Shown in pieces: positions 8,117 through 15,880 of a stretch of DNA of 64,000 nucleotides. The DNA is from Amycolatopsis palatopharyngis (GTDB taxonomy: Bacteria > Actinomycetota > Actinomycetes > Mycobacteriales > Pseudonocardiaceae). The stretch lies in assembly GCF_003385185.1 (NCBI RefSeq), contig NZ_PQHZ01000007.1, forward strand, positions 1-64,000, given 5' to 3'. The notes beneath the pieces were generated by a model. That model worked only from the letters and a program-made list of their open reading frames with translations, did no database searches and was not told where the DNA came from. The stretch's first letter is position 1. Every line of letters starts with the position of its first letter. Both the position numbers and the translations under genes were made by a program.

Positions 8117-9082
8117 ATGACCGGTGCCGAACTCGACGCCGCGGGAATCACCGAACCGCGACTGCGTCACTCCTACCTGCGGTGCCGGAGTCTGCACGCC
8201 AAGCACGGCCGCACCTACTTCCTCGCGACGCGGCTGCTCTACCCGGCGCAGCGGCCCGCGATACACGCGCTCTACGGTTTCGCCAGATGGGCCGACGACA
8301 TCGTCGACGAACCGGATTCCGCCGGAGACCCCGAGCAGATCGCGGCCCGCCTCGATGAGGTGGGCCGCGCATTGTTCGACGGGCTCCGTCGCGGGGACAG
8401 CGACGATCCGGTACTCGCAGCGGTCGTGCACACCGCGCGCCGATACGACATCCCCGATCGGCTGTTCACCGCGTTCCTGCGATCGATGCGGATGGACCTC
8501 ACCACCACCGGCTACCGCGATCGAGCCGCGTTGAACGAGTACGTGCACGGCTCGGCGGAGGTCATCGGCCTGCAGGTACTGCCCGTGCTCGGTACGGTGA
8601 CGTCTCATGATGAGGCGAGAGGTCCAGCCGCCGCACTCGGTATGGCGTTCCAATTGACCAACTTCCTGCGCGATGTCGCCGAGGACCTCGACCGCGGCCG
8701 GGTATATCTGCCTGAGGACGAACTGGCCGCCTTCGGCGTCGACCGGGAGTTGCTGCGGTGGTGCAAACAGCGCGGGCGCACCGACCCGCGAGTGCGCAGG
8801 GCGCTGGCCGACCAGATCGCCACGACCCGCGCCGTCTATCGCAGGGCGCGCCCAGGTGTCGCGATGTTGCATCCGGTTTCCCGGCCGTGTGTGGCCACCG
8901 CGATGACGCTGTACTCGGAGATCCTGGACCTGATCGAGCAGAACCAGCACGATGTGTTCACCAGGCGCGCCAAGGTGGGCACGGCCAGGCGGCTGACCGT
9001 GGCGAGTGGCGCGCTCGCGCGAGCGGCGCTGGCCAGAGCCACCCGGCGCGCTCCCGTCGCAGGAATCGGAGGCCATGCGTGA
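8117..9082 (+). CDS. crtB: Phytoene synthase
   Basis: A 321-residue trans-isoprenyl diphosphate synthase that joins two geranylgeranyl diphosphates to phytoene, the first committed carotenoid step. The two Mg2+/diphosphate-binding aspartate motifs are DDIVDE (in FARWADDIVDEPDS) and DVAED (in NFLRDVAEDLDRGRVYLPED). ATG at 8117 has GAGG 5 nt upstream; an in-frame GTG at 8093 is possible. It is the first gene of a run whose members overlap or nearly overlap, so translation is probably coupled. A GGGTAC stands about 45 nt upstream, but no convincing -35 pairs with it. Confidence 0.95.
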   Translation: MTGAELDAAGITEPRLRHSYLRCRSLHAKHGRTYFLATRLLYPAQRPAIHALYGFARWADDIVDEPDSAGDPEQIAARLDEVGRALFDGLRRGDSDDPVLAAVVHTARRYDIPDRLFTAFLRSMRMDLTTTGYRDRAALNEYVHGSAEVIGLQVLPVLGTVTSHDEARGPAAALGMAFQLTNFLRDVAEDLDRGRVYLPEDELAAFGVDRELLRWCKQRGRTDPRVRRALADQIATTRAVYRRARPGVAMLHPVSRPCVATAMTLYSEILDLIEQNQHDVFTRRAKVGTARRLTVASGALARAALARATRRAPVAGIGGHA

Positions 9083-9654
9083 ACCAGGGGCAGATCGAGG
9101 AACAGGTGGTGCTGCTGGACGAGTCCGGTCAGCCGGCCGGCACGGCCCCCAAACGCACCGTGCACCACACCGACACCCCACTGCACCTGGCCTTCTCGTG
9201 TTACCTGTTCGACCAGGCAGGCCGCCTGCTCGTCACGCGGAGGGCGCTGACGAAACGGACCTGGCCCGGCGTCTGGACCAACTCCTGCTGCGGCCACCCC
9301 GGTCCCGGTGAGGCCGTCACGGACGCGGTGCGGCGCAGGGTGCACCAGGAACTCGGCGTCGAGGTGAGCGATGTCCGGTGTGTGCTGCCGGAGTTCCGCT
9401 ACCGCGCGACGGCGGCCGACGGCACGGTGGAGAACGAGGTGTGCCCGGTGTACGTCGCGCGGGTGGCGGGCCCTCCCGCTCCCGCCGCCGAGGAGGTCGC
9501 TGAGTGGCGCTGGGTGTCCTGGCCCGCGTTCGCGGGGCTGGCCAGGGAGGCGCCATGGGTGATCAGCCCGTGGGCGGCCGAGCAGGCGGCCCAGTTGGAC
9601 TCGCTCGACCTGACCGGCTCCGAGACATCCCCGCGGGGACCTGGACGCGGTTGA
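9079..9654 (+). CDS. idi: Isopentenyl-diphosphate delta-isomerase, type 1
   Basis: A 191-residue Nudix-fold enzyme that interconverts isopentenyl and dimethylallyl diphosphate. The catalytic cysteine is in WTNSCCGHP, the Nudix-like stretch is GEAVTDAVRRRVHQELGVE, and the metal-binding/catalytic glutamate is in VENEVCPVY. GTG at 9079 overlaps the crtB stop (GTGA). It supplies the allylic starter for the carotenoid pathway encoded around it. Confidence 0.95.
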   Translation: MNQGQIEEQVVLLDESGQPAGTAPKRTVHHTDTPLHLAFSCYLFDQAGRLLVTRRALTKRTWPGVWTNSCCGHPGPGEAVTDAVRRRVHQELGVEVSDVRCVLPEFRYRATAADGTVENEVCPVYVARVAGPPAPAAEEVAEWRWVSWPAFAGLAREAPWVISPWAAEQAAQLDSLDLTGSETSPRGPGRG

Positions 9655-9655
9655 G

Positions 9656-9997
9656 ATGGACCGGCTGCAGTACCTGCTCGTCATGGCCGCGTGTGTGCTG
9701 GTGACATTGCCACTGGAGATCGCGGGAGCCAGGGTCTACCGCAGGCCGATATGGCTGGCGAAGGCCATACTCCCGGCCGCCGCGGTGTTCCTGGTCTGGG
9801 ACGCAATCGCGATCGCCGCCGAGGTGTGGGACTTCAACGCCAGGTACGTCACCGGGATCGTCCTGCCGTTCGGCATTCCGCTCGAGGAGCTGGTGTTCTT
9901 CCTCGTCGTCCCCCTCTGCGCACTACTGACCTACGAGACGGTGGACCGGATTCTCACCGAATCGCGCAAGCGTGGGCGGGAGCGTGAGCGGACATGA
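9656..9997 (+). CDS. crtYc: Lycopene beta-cyclase subunit, CrtYc type
   Basis: A 113-residue protein with three hydrophobic helices. It is the first half of the heterodimeric lycopene cyclase of Gram-positive bacteria, which closes the beta-ionone rings of lycopene. The family's PxE(E/D) motif appears as GIPLEELVFF in the third segment. It starts 1 nt after the idi stop and overlaps crtYd by 4 nt, as expected for subunits made in equal amounts. Confidence 0.92.
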   Translation: MDRLQYLLVMAACVLVTLPLEIAGARVYRRPIWLAKAILPAAAVFLVWDAIAIAAEVWDFNARYVTGIVLPFGIPLEELVFFLVVPLCALLTYETVDRILTESRKRGRERERT

Positions 9998-10317
9998 TCG
10001 GCTACACGTTGCCCGCACTGGTCTCGGTGCCGGTCGTCGTCGCGATCGAGTTGGCGGTGCTGCGCACCGGACTGTTCCGCAGGCCCGCCTACTGGATCAG
10101 CTTGGCCATCGTGCTGGGTTTCCAGATACCGGTGGACGGCTGGCTCACCAAGCTCAGCGCCCCCATCGTCGTCTACGACCCCGCTCACAACAGCGGGCTG
10201 CGCTGGCCGTGGGACATCCCCGTCGAGGACTTCCTCTTCGGCTTCTCCCTGGTGACCCTGGTGCTCCTGCTGTGGGAGCGCCAACGGCAACGAGCACGAG
10301 AGGACGCGCAGGCGTGA
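9994..10317 (+). CDS. crtYd: Lycopene beta-cyclase subunit, CrtYd type
   Basis: A 107-residue membrane protein with three hydrophobic segments and the cyclase motif as DIPVEDFLFGF. It pairs with CrtYc; in some organisms the two are one fused protein. Start ATG overlaps the crtYc stop (ATGA) and its own stop overlaps the following GTG. Confidence 0.92.
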   Translation: MIGYTLPALVSVPVVVAIELAVLRTGLFRRPAYWISLAIVLGFQIPVDGWLTKLSAPIVVYDPAHNSGLRWPWDIPVEDFLFGFSLVTLVLLLWERQRQRAREDAQA

Positions 10318-11048
10318 AATCGACCGGACTCCCCCGCACCGCGGTACCCGGCGCCTTCGACGCGGCGGCGGCGGCCTACGACCGGTTGGTCGGCGCCAAT
10401 CCTGGCTATCACGCGCACCTGCGCCTCTCCGCGCGCAGACTCCGCCTGCCGGACCAGGGCGCGGGTCTGCACCTGCTCGACGCAGGCTGTGGCACGGGCG
10501 CCTCCACGGCGGCCCTGCTCGCCGTGGCACCCCGGGCCAGGATCACCGCGATCGACGCGTCCGCCGAGATGCTCGCCGTGGCGCGGAGCAAGCCGTGGCC
10601 AGCCTCGGTCCGGTTCGTGCACACCAGGGTGGAGGACCTCGGCGACGCAGGCGTGTCCGGTCCGTTCGACGCGATCCTGGCCGCGTACCTGATCCGTAAC
10701 CTGGCCGATCCGGACGCCCAGTTGCGGGAACTACGCGCCCTGCTTCGCCCGGGAGCCACCCTCGCCGTGCACGAGTACTCGGTGCGGGACTCCCTGGTCG
10801 CCATGGCGGTCTGGCACGCCGTCTGCTGGGGCGTGATCATTCCGGCCGGCCGGATGAGCACGGGCGACGCCACCCTCTACCGGCACCTGTGGCGCAGCGT
10901 CCTGGCGTTCGACGGGGTCCGCGACTTCGACCGAAGGCTGCACACGGCGGGATACACCGCCGTGCACACGGAGACGATGACCGGCTGGCAACGCGGGGTC
11001 GTCCACACGTTCCTGGCCACCGCGCCGTCGCCGGGGTGGTCGGCGTGA
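10314..11048 (+). CDS. crtT: Carotenoid-cluster methyltransferase, CrtT-like
   Basis: A 244-residue class I methyltransferase with motif I LHLLDAGCGTGASTAALL, the acidic ITAIDASAEML and a PFDAILAAYLIRNLADPD segment as in the UbiE/menaquinone family. In Streptomyces griseus the order crtY-crtT-crtU is known, and the same order here (crtYc-crtYd, this gene, then crtU) is the main reason for the name. The precise role of CrtT is unclear. GTG start overlaps the crtYd stop by 3 nt. Confidence 0.72.
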   Translation: MKSTGLPRTAVPGAFDAAAAAYDRLVGANPGYHAHLRLSARRLRLPDQGAGLHLLDAGCGTGASTAALLAVAPRARITAIDASAEMLAVARSKPWPASVRFVHTRVEDLGDAGVSGPFDAILAAYLIRNLADPDAQLRELRALLRPGATLAVHEYSVRDSLVAMAVWHAVCWGVIIPAGRMSTGDATLYRHLWRSVLAFDGVRDFDRRLHTAGYTAVHTETMTGWQRGVVHTFLATAPSPGWSA

Positions 11049-12595
11049 CCGACCGCAAGCGGGTTCGGCACCTGGCTCCGGCAGGTCACGCCGACGCGGG
11101 CGCGCTCGACCGGCGGCCGGTCGTCGCCGTCGTCGGGGGCGGCATCGCCGGCCTCAGTGCCGCCACGGCGCTGGCCGAACGCGGGGTGCGGGTACGGCTG
11201 AGCGAACGGGAGCCCTATCTCGGGGGCCGGGTCGGCGGCTGGCGGGCAGAGCTGCCCGGTGGCGAGCCGGTCACCATGAGCCGCGGCTTCCACGCGTTCT
11301 TCCGGCAGTACTACAACCTGCGGTCACTGCTGCGTCGCACGGACCCAGATCTCCGGCGAATGGTGGCACTGGACGACTATCCGCTGCTGGACGCCGAGGG
11401 CAGGCGCGACACCTTCCGCGGGCTTCCGCGCAGACCGCCCTGGAACGCGTTGGCGTTCGCCCTGCGCAGTCCCACCTTCGATATGCGGGACCTGACCGGA
11501 CTGGACGCGGGCGCGGCCCTGCCGCTCGCGTCGGTGCGCGTTCCCGAGACCTACCGTCTGCTCGACGGTATCGACGCCGAGTCCTTCCTGCGTCGCATCA
11601 ACTTTCCCGAAGCGGCGCGGCATCTGGCGTTCGAGGTGTTCTCCCGCAGCTTCTTCGCGCCACCGGTCGAGATGTCCGCGGCAGAACTGGCCACGATGTT
11701 CCACATCTACTTCCTCGGCTCCAGTGAGGGCCTGATCTTCGATGTCCCAGCGGACACGTTCCCGGCGAGCCTGTGGTCGCCGCTGGGCGACCACCTCGGG
11801 GCACGCGGCGTGGACATCCGAACAGGGACAGCGGTGCGCATGGTCGAACCGCTTTCCGACGGCCGGTTCCGCGTACACGACGACCGCGCAGGGTCCGAAA
11901 TGGACATTGTGGACGGCGTGGTGCTCGCGGCCGATGTGCCGGGCCTGCGCGACATCGTCGCGGCGTCCCCCCGGCTGGGCACGGCCGGATGGCGTGCCGC
12001 GGTTGCCGGACTCCGGTCGGCGCCGCCGTTCCTGGTACGCAGACTGTGGCTGGACAAGCCGGTGGCACGGGACCGGCCCGCGTTTCTCGGCACCGGTGGG
12101 CATCCGCCTCTGGACAACATCAGCGTGCTCGACCGATACGAGGCGGAGGCCGCGCGCTGGGCGGCCCGCACCGGTGGTTCCGTGGTCGAACTGCACGCCT
12201 ACGCGGTCACCGGCGACCGCGAGGACGTGTCGGCGGGCCTGCTCCGCAGGCTGCACGAGATCTACCCGGAGACCGCGGGCGCGCGGATTCTCGGTGACCT
12301 CGGCGAGTGGCGGGCGGACTGCCCGATGTTCGGTGTCGGCGACTTCGCGACACGGCCGAAGGTGCGCACCCCACAGGACGGGTTGGTGCTGGCCGGCGAC
12401 GGCATCCGCATCGACCTGCCGGTCGCGCTGATGGAACGGGCGGCGACCACCGGCTGGCATGCCGCGAACTGCCTGCTCGCCCGTTGGGGCCTCGCGGGCC
12501 ACGAGCTGTACACGGTCCCGACCTCCGGCAGGCTGGCTCCACTGCGGCGGCTGGCGAACCGGCGGGGCTATCGTCCGCTGCTGCGCAGCAGGTAG
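11045..12595 (+). CDS. crtU: FAD-dependent carotene desaturase/methyltransferase, CrtU-like (isorenieratene synthase)
   Basis: A 516-residue amine oxidase/desaturase-type flavoprotein. The dinucleotide-binding motif is VAVVGGGIAGLSAATALAER, followed by YLGGRVGGWRAELPGG and MSRGFHAFFRQYYNLRSLLR. The C-terminus has the FAD motif GLVLAGDGIRIDLPVALMER. CrtU enzymes convert beta-ionone rings of beta-carotene to aromatic rings, giving isorenieratene. Position after crtT and sequence style support this, but a different desaturase role cannot be excluded. The 3' end overlaps the convergent Rieske gene by 28 bp. Confidence 0.65.
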   Translation: MTDRKRVRHLAPAGHADAGALDRRPVVAVVGGGIAGLSAATALAERGVRVRLSEREPYLGGRVGGWRAELPGGEPVTMSRGFHAFFRQYYNLRSLLRRTDPDLRRMVALDDYPLLDAEGRRDTFRGLPRRPPWNALAFALRSPTFDMRDLTGLDAGAALPLASVRVPETYRLLDGIDAESFLRRINFPEAARHLAFEVFSRSFFAPPVEMSAAELATMFHIYFLGSSEGLIFDVPADTFPASLWSPLGDHLGARGVDIRTGTAVRMVEPLSDGRFRVHDDRAGSEMDIVDGVVLAADVPGLRDIVAASPRLGTAGWRAAVAGLRSAPPFLVRRLWLDKPVARDRPAFLGTGGHPPLDNISVLDRYEAEAARWAARTGGSVVELHAYAVTGDREDVSAGLLRRLHEIYPETAGARILGDLGEWRADCPMFGVGDFATRPKVRTPQDGLVLAGDGIRIDLPVALMERAATTGWHAANCLLARWGLAGHELYTVPTSGRLAPLRRLANRRGYRPLLRSR

Positions 12596-13584
12596 CGGCG
12601 CTCGGCGTAGGCGAGGTCGTCCCGCCAGAGCCGGGTGGCGGTCCACCGCATCGCCGGTCGCAGCGCGGGTGCCACCGCGCGTGCGACGGCGAAGCCGGGC
12701 CGCTCGGATCCGGCCACGGTCGCTTCGATCACCGCGGTCCTCGGGCGGCCGTCTCCGCCTTGCCCGAGCGGGGTCGCATGGGTCTCCACGACGCTGCCCG
12801 CACCCTCGCCCTCGAGGATCCGCATCACCACGGTCCTCGGGCCGGGGCAGGTGAACTCCGCCCGCACGGGAACGCCGAGGCCCCTGCCCACCCGGAACGT
12901 CACGTCGACGAGGAACCGGTCCCCGTCCTCGGTGACGTGGATGTCCCTCGGCGCCTCGACGACCCGGAGCCGGGTGAAGGAGTAGGGGTGGAACCAGGCA
13001 CCGTGCCAGGGATCGAGCCGGTTTGCGACGACATCCTCGGGCTCGCACACACCCACCACGGTGGCCACCGCGTCGAGCGCTCGTTCCGCGGCAGGCCGCC
13101 GGGACACCACCGGCGCGTCCGACGGCTCCTCCTTGCCGAGACCGTCGAGCCGAACCCAGGCCAGCACGCCGTCGTCGTGACTGGGCAGCGGTTTCCACCC
13201 GTAACCACCCTCGGGGCCCAGGGTGAGCCCGTGCCAGCGGCAGACCAGAGCGCCGCACTCGACCTTCGCCTGCGCCATCGGGGCACCGAGGTGCGGGCAG
13301 GCGCCGGGGCCCACGAAGAGCGCGCCGTCCAGATCCCGCCATGCCACCAGTTCGATGCCACCGACATGCACGCCGAACGGCCGATCCGCGCGGATTTCCC
13401 TGCTCGCGGCGAACACGAACCAGTTTCCCGAAGGCCGTGCGAGCGCGCGTTTCGTGGCGGCCTCGATCACCGCTGGACTGGCGTCCCGGTAGGTCGGCTC
13501 CTGTTCTGTCCAGCGCTGCGCCCGTAGCGGCTGCAACGGCCATCTCCGTGGCCAGTGCCGAAGAAGGGAGTCACGCGCGGTCAC
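12568..13584 (-). CDS. Rieske [2Fe-2S] protein with DUF5914-like C-terminus
   Basis: A 338-residue protein. The Rieske cluster ligands are CPHLGAP and, further on, CRWHG, each a Cys-X-His pair. The N-terminal part (RPSGNWFVFAASREIRADRP) and the C-terminal DUF5914-like domain lack transmembrane segments. In actinobacteria such genes often sit beside crtU-type genes, so a role in ring hydroxylation or electron transfer in aromatic-carotenoid synthesis is plausible but unproven. GTG at 13584 is preferred (AAGG 9 nt upstream); GTG at 13617 is open. It converges on crtU with a 28-bp overlap. Confidence 0.7.
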   Translation of the reverse strand: MTARDSLLRHWPRRWPLQPLRAQRWTEQEPTYRDASPAVIEAATKRALARPSGNWFVFAASREIRADRPFGVHVGGIELVAWRDLDGALFVGPGACPHLGAPMAQAKVECGALVCRWHGLTLGPEGGYGWKPLPSHDDGVLAWVRLDGLGKEEPSDAPVVSRRPAAERALDAVATVVGVCEPEDVVANRLDPWHGAWFHPYSFTRLRVVEAPRDIHVTEDGDRFLVDVTFRVGRGLGVPVRAEFTCPGPRTVVMRILEGEGAGSVVETHATPLGQGGDGRPRTAVIEATVAGSERPGFAVARAVAPALRPAMRWTATRLWRDDLAYAERRYLLRSSGR

Positions 13585-13669
13585 GACAATGGACCTTACC
13601 GAGCCCGGCCCGCGCACGCCCGGCGAGAAGCCGCGCCCGCGAGGAGAAGGCGCGGCGTGATGTTCCGGT

Positions 13670-14008
13670 TCACGCGGGCTTCAGTGGGTCGTGGCCGAGG
13701 GTCATCAGCCGGTGCCGCCAGTTGGTCTGCCCCGCGGTCGGCTCCAGGTCGTCGCGCCGCTGAGCGTGTATCCGGTCCACGACCTTGCGCATCACGCGAA
13801 CGTCGTCGTCATCGAGGTCGACCCTGCGTTTACGCAGGATGGCGAGGACGTGCCTGCCCGTCGGTGTACCCGCCTGGTCGGGCAGGGTCTCCTCGTCCGG
13901 CTCGGCGGATCTGGTGCGCAACCAGTCCTCCAGCTCCCTCGAGGTCATGTTCACCACGCGGTGGAACTCGTCCCACAGTTCCTCGTCCACCGAGCTTTCG
14001 GCTGCCAT
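13670..14008 (-). CDS. DUF3140 family protein
   Basis: A 112-residue hydrophilic protein beginning MAAESSVDEELWDEFHRVVN, with MTSRELEDWLRTRSAE and the basic segment VLAILRKRRVDLDDDDVRVM. This pattern belongs to DUF3140, a small actinobacterial family of unknown function. GGAGGTGAGCAC precedes the ATG. It follows the DUF3618/holin-X pair on the same strand after 40 nt and may be cotranscribed with it from the stress-type promoter upstream. Confidence 0.75.
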   Translation of the reverse strand: MAAESSVDEELWDEFHRVVNMTSRELEDWLRTRSAEPDEETLPDQAGTPTGRHVLAILRKRRVDLDDDDVRVMRKVVDRIHAQRRDDLEPTAGQTNWRHRLMTLGHDPLKPA

Positions 14009-14048
14009 GTGCTCACCTCCGAACGTGGCTCAGCCGTGAATCCACCGA

Positions 14049-14354
14049 TCAGTGCCGCTTCCTGCGCGCACCCTTGACGGCGAGCAACGAGAGCCCGATC
14101 GCCGCACCCGCGACCGGCAGCGGGTACTGCCGGACCACCGCGGCCGCCTGCTGCGCCCTTGCCGCGACCGGTTGCGGGACCTTCTCCCGCAGCTGCTCGG
14201 CACTCCGGCCGGTCTGCTCCCGCACCCTGGCGGGTACGTCGGCCTTGTGGCTGAGCTGCTCGACGGTCTCACCGAGCTCCTGCCGGGTCAGGTCCCGATC
14301 GGCCCTGGCCTGCTCGGCACTCTCCGGAAACTGCGACGTCGACTTCTCGCTCAT
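14049..14354 (-). CDS. DUF3618 family membrane-anchored protein
   Basis: A 101-residue protein. The N-terminal half contains DRDLTRQELGETVEQLSHKAD and VPARVREQTG, the hallmark of DUF3618. A hydrophobic stretch (YPLPVAGAAIGLSLLAVKGA) and a basic tail ARRKRH follow. These proteins are found next to actinobacterial holin-X proteins and are probably involved in envelope stress; the function is not established. The ATG overlaps the stop of the preceding holin-X gene by 4 nt (ATGA). Confidence 0.8.
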   Translation of the reverse strand: MSEKSTSQFPESAEQARADRDLTRQELGETVEQLSHKADVPARVREQTGRSAEQLREKVPQPVAARAQQAAAVVRQYPLPVAGAAIGLSLLAVKGARRKRH

Positions 14355-14854
14355 CGGCGCGTGCCCTCCTTCACGGTCTCGACGTCCCGCTCGAGTCCGC
14401 TCATCGCCTCACGAGGCACCGGCGGGGTCGCCCGCTTGAGCTGGGCGCGGCCCACCAGTGCCAGCATGCTCGCCGCCGCCAGCAGTGCCGCACCCACGAT
14501 CAGCGCGGACGCCCACGCCGGGAGTACCAGCGCGAGTGCGAGCACGACACAGGCGACGAGCGTCGCGCCACCGAGGAACGCGATCACTCCGGCCGCACCG
14601 GCGAGGCCGGCTCCGAGTCCCGCGCGCTTGCCCTTGCTGCGCATCTCCTCGCTGGCAAGCCGCATTTCGTCCCGGATCAGCCTGCTCACCTGATCGGACA
14701 TGTCGGTGACCAACTGGGCGACCGTGCGATCCGCTTCCTCGGAGACGCCCCGAACCTCGGTCGACCGATGATGACTGGCCAGGGCGTGCGCGGAACCGCC
14801 CCTCGGCTGCCGGCCGTCACCGTCGTGGCGCATGCCCTCGGTCGTGTGAGTCAT
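14351..14854 (-). CDS. Putative actinobacterial holin-X / phage-holin superfamily membrane protein
   Basis: A 167-residue protein with a polar N-terminus (about 40 residues), the amphipathic segment VAQLVTDMSDQVSRLIRDEM and two transmembrane helices. This matches the actinobacterial Holin-X/DUF1469 family. Despite the name these are chromosomal envelope proteins and no phage genes are nearby. AAGGAGG lies 6 nt upstream of the ATG. It heads a three-gene set with the DUF3618 and DUF3140 genes. Confidence 0.8.
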   Translation of the reverse strand: MTHTTEGMRHDGDGRQPRGGSAHALASHHRSTEVRGVSEEADRTVAQLVTDMSDQVSRLIRDEMRLASEEMRSKGKRAGLGAGLAGAAGVIAFLGGATLVACVVLALALVLPAWASALIVGAALLAAASMLALVGRAQLKRATPPVPREAMSGLERDVETVKEGTRR

Positions 14855-14887
14855 CGTGACCTCCTTGCTTGTGGGTCCGCCTTCGGC

Positions 14888-14913
14888 CTACCCGCTACCT
14901 GGCGGGTCCAATC
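14888..14913 (-). promoter_or_regulatory. Possible SigB/SigF-like promoter of the holin-X/DUF3618/DUF3140 genes
   Basis: On the minus strand GATT (14913-14910), a 16-nt spacer and GGGTAG (14893-14888) partly match the GTTT/GGGTA stress-sigma pattern. The -10 ends 34 nt before the holin-X start. The -35 is weaker than at the other sites. Confidence 0.35.
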
Positions 14914-14938
14914 GCGCTGCGGGGCACGAGTGGCTCGT

Positions 14939-15424
14939 TCAGAGCCTGTCCTCCCTGCGCTCGATCCCCGGGCTCACCTGGGGGTCACGCCCCTCCTGGC
15001 CGGGGACCGGAGCCACCACGGGGTCGTGGACCAACGAGTCCCGTGTCTGGTCGTGGTACGGCGGCGCGGCAGCCGCGCTCCTGCGGGCGTTGACCGTCTC
15101 GATCTCCCGGTTCTCGCGGATACGGGTGAGAACGGCGATGGTGATGGCATGCGCGAGCGCCAGCACGAGCAGCATCACACCGAGTTTGGCGACGACCGTC
15201 TGCACCGAGTTGCCACCGAAGTCCACGACCGACAGCAGCGCCAGCACACCGAGCACCACGAGGTGGAACAGCACGGTGACCAGCCGGTTCATCGAGGAAC
15301 TGGCTCCCTGATCGCCGTAGGCGTCGCCGAGGTACCTGCGACCACTGCGGTAGATGATGAAGCCGTCGACCGCCACCAGAATCACGCCCACCACCAGGAA
15401 CGTCATGAGTGAGTCGGTGTCCAC
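14939..15424 (-). CDS. Conserved membrane protein of unknown function
   Basis: A 161-residue protein with three hydrophobic segments: MTFLVVGVILVAVDGFIIYR, LVTVLFHLVVLGVLALLSVV and LGVMLLVLALAHAITIAVLT. A charged cytoplasmic tail rich in Arg, Glu and Pro follows. I do not recognise a named family. GTG at 15424 has AGGAG 7 nt upstream and a SigB/SigF-like promoter 37-62 nt upstream, so it probably belongs to the same stress group as its neighbours. Confidence 0.75.
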   Translation of the reverse strand: MDTDSLMTFLVVGVILVAVDGFIIYRSGRRYLGDAYGDQGASSSMNRLVTVLFHLVVLGVLALLSVVDFGGNSVQTVVAKLGVMLLVLALAHAITIAVLTRIRENREIETVNARRSAAAAPPYHDQTRDSLVHDPVVAPVPGQEGRDPQVSPGIERREDRL

Positions 15425-15460
15425 TGGAGTCTCCTTCCGCAAGATGCGTACCTGCCGGGA

Positions 15461-15486
15461 GTACCCGGCTGGTGACAGACGGAAAC
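15461..15486 (-). promoter_or_regulatory. SigB/SigF-like promoter for the membrane protein at 14939-15424
   Basis: On the minus strand CGTTT (ending 15483), a 16-nt spacer (15482-15467) and GGGTAC (15466-15461) match the actinobacterial stress-sigma consensus well. Confidence 0.6.
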
Positions 15487-15643
15487 GGTGCATCCGGGTG
15501 CGGCATGAGTGCGCGGTGTGAGTGACGGAGCGCATCCTGTGGAACTACCGGGGCAGTGTGATTCGTTGGCCCAATGGGTAGTCCTGGCGAAGAACGGACC
15601 TCACCAGGACAAGAGACAACACACTGCTGTTGGGGAGATTCAC

Positions 15644-15844
15644 ATGCGAACACGTGACCAGCACGCCACCCCGATCGCGCCGGCCAGCGACGAGCCAGGC
15701 CCGGAACAGCGTCATCGCGCGGTGCGCGCGGTGGCGTCGGCCGCGATGGACGCGCAGGACTGCGCGGATCTGCTCGCCGCGCTCGGCCTTTCGCCCGAGG
15801 AGGGAACTCGCCAGGTTCCGGCCCAACGAGCGTCCACGGGCTGA
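15644..15844 (+). CDS. Small conserved protein of unknown function
   Basis: A 66-residue protein starting MRTRDQHATPIAPASDEPGP; its C-terminal core is RAVASAAMDAQDCADLLAAL then GLSPEEGTRQ. Short actinobacterial proteins with a (D)CAxLLxxLGLxPEEG core are known to me only as hypotheticals. GGGGAG lies 6 nt before the ATG, which supports translation. A GGGTAG at about 15579 could be part of another stress-type promoter, without a convincing -35. Confidence 0.65.
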   Translation: MRTRDQHATPIAPASDEPGPEQRHRAVRAVASAAMDAQDCADLLAALGLSPEEGTRQVPAQRASTG

Positions 15845-15880
15845 GGCGGCCCCACTCGGTCGACGACCGTGGCCCCCCGG

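Noticed and set aside
14351..14854. Holin-like gene as evidence of a prophage
   Set aside because: This holin-X family is chromosomal in actinobacteria and no integrase, capsid or lysis genes lie around it.
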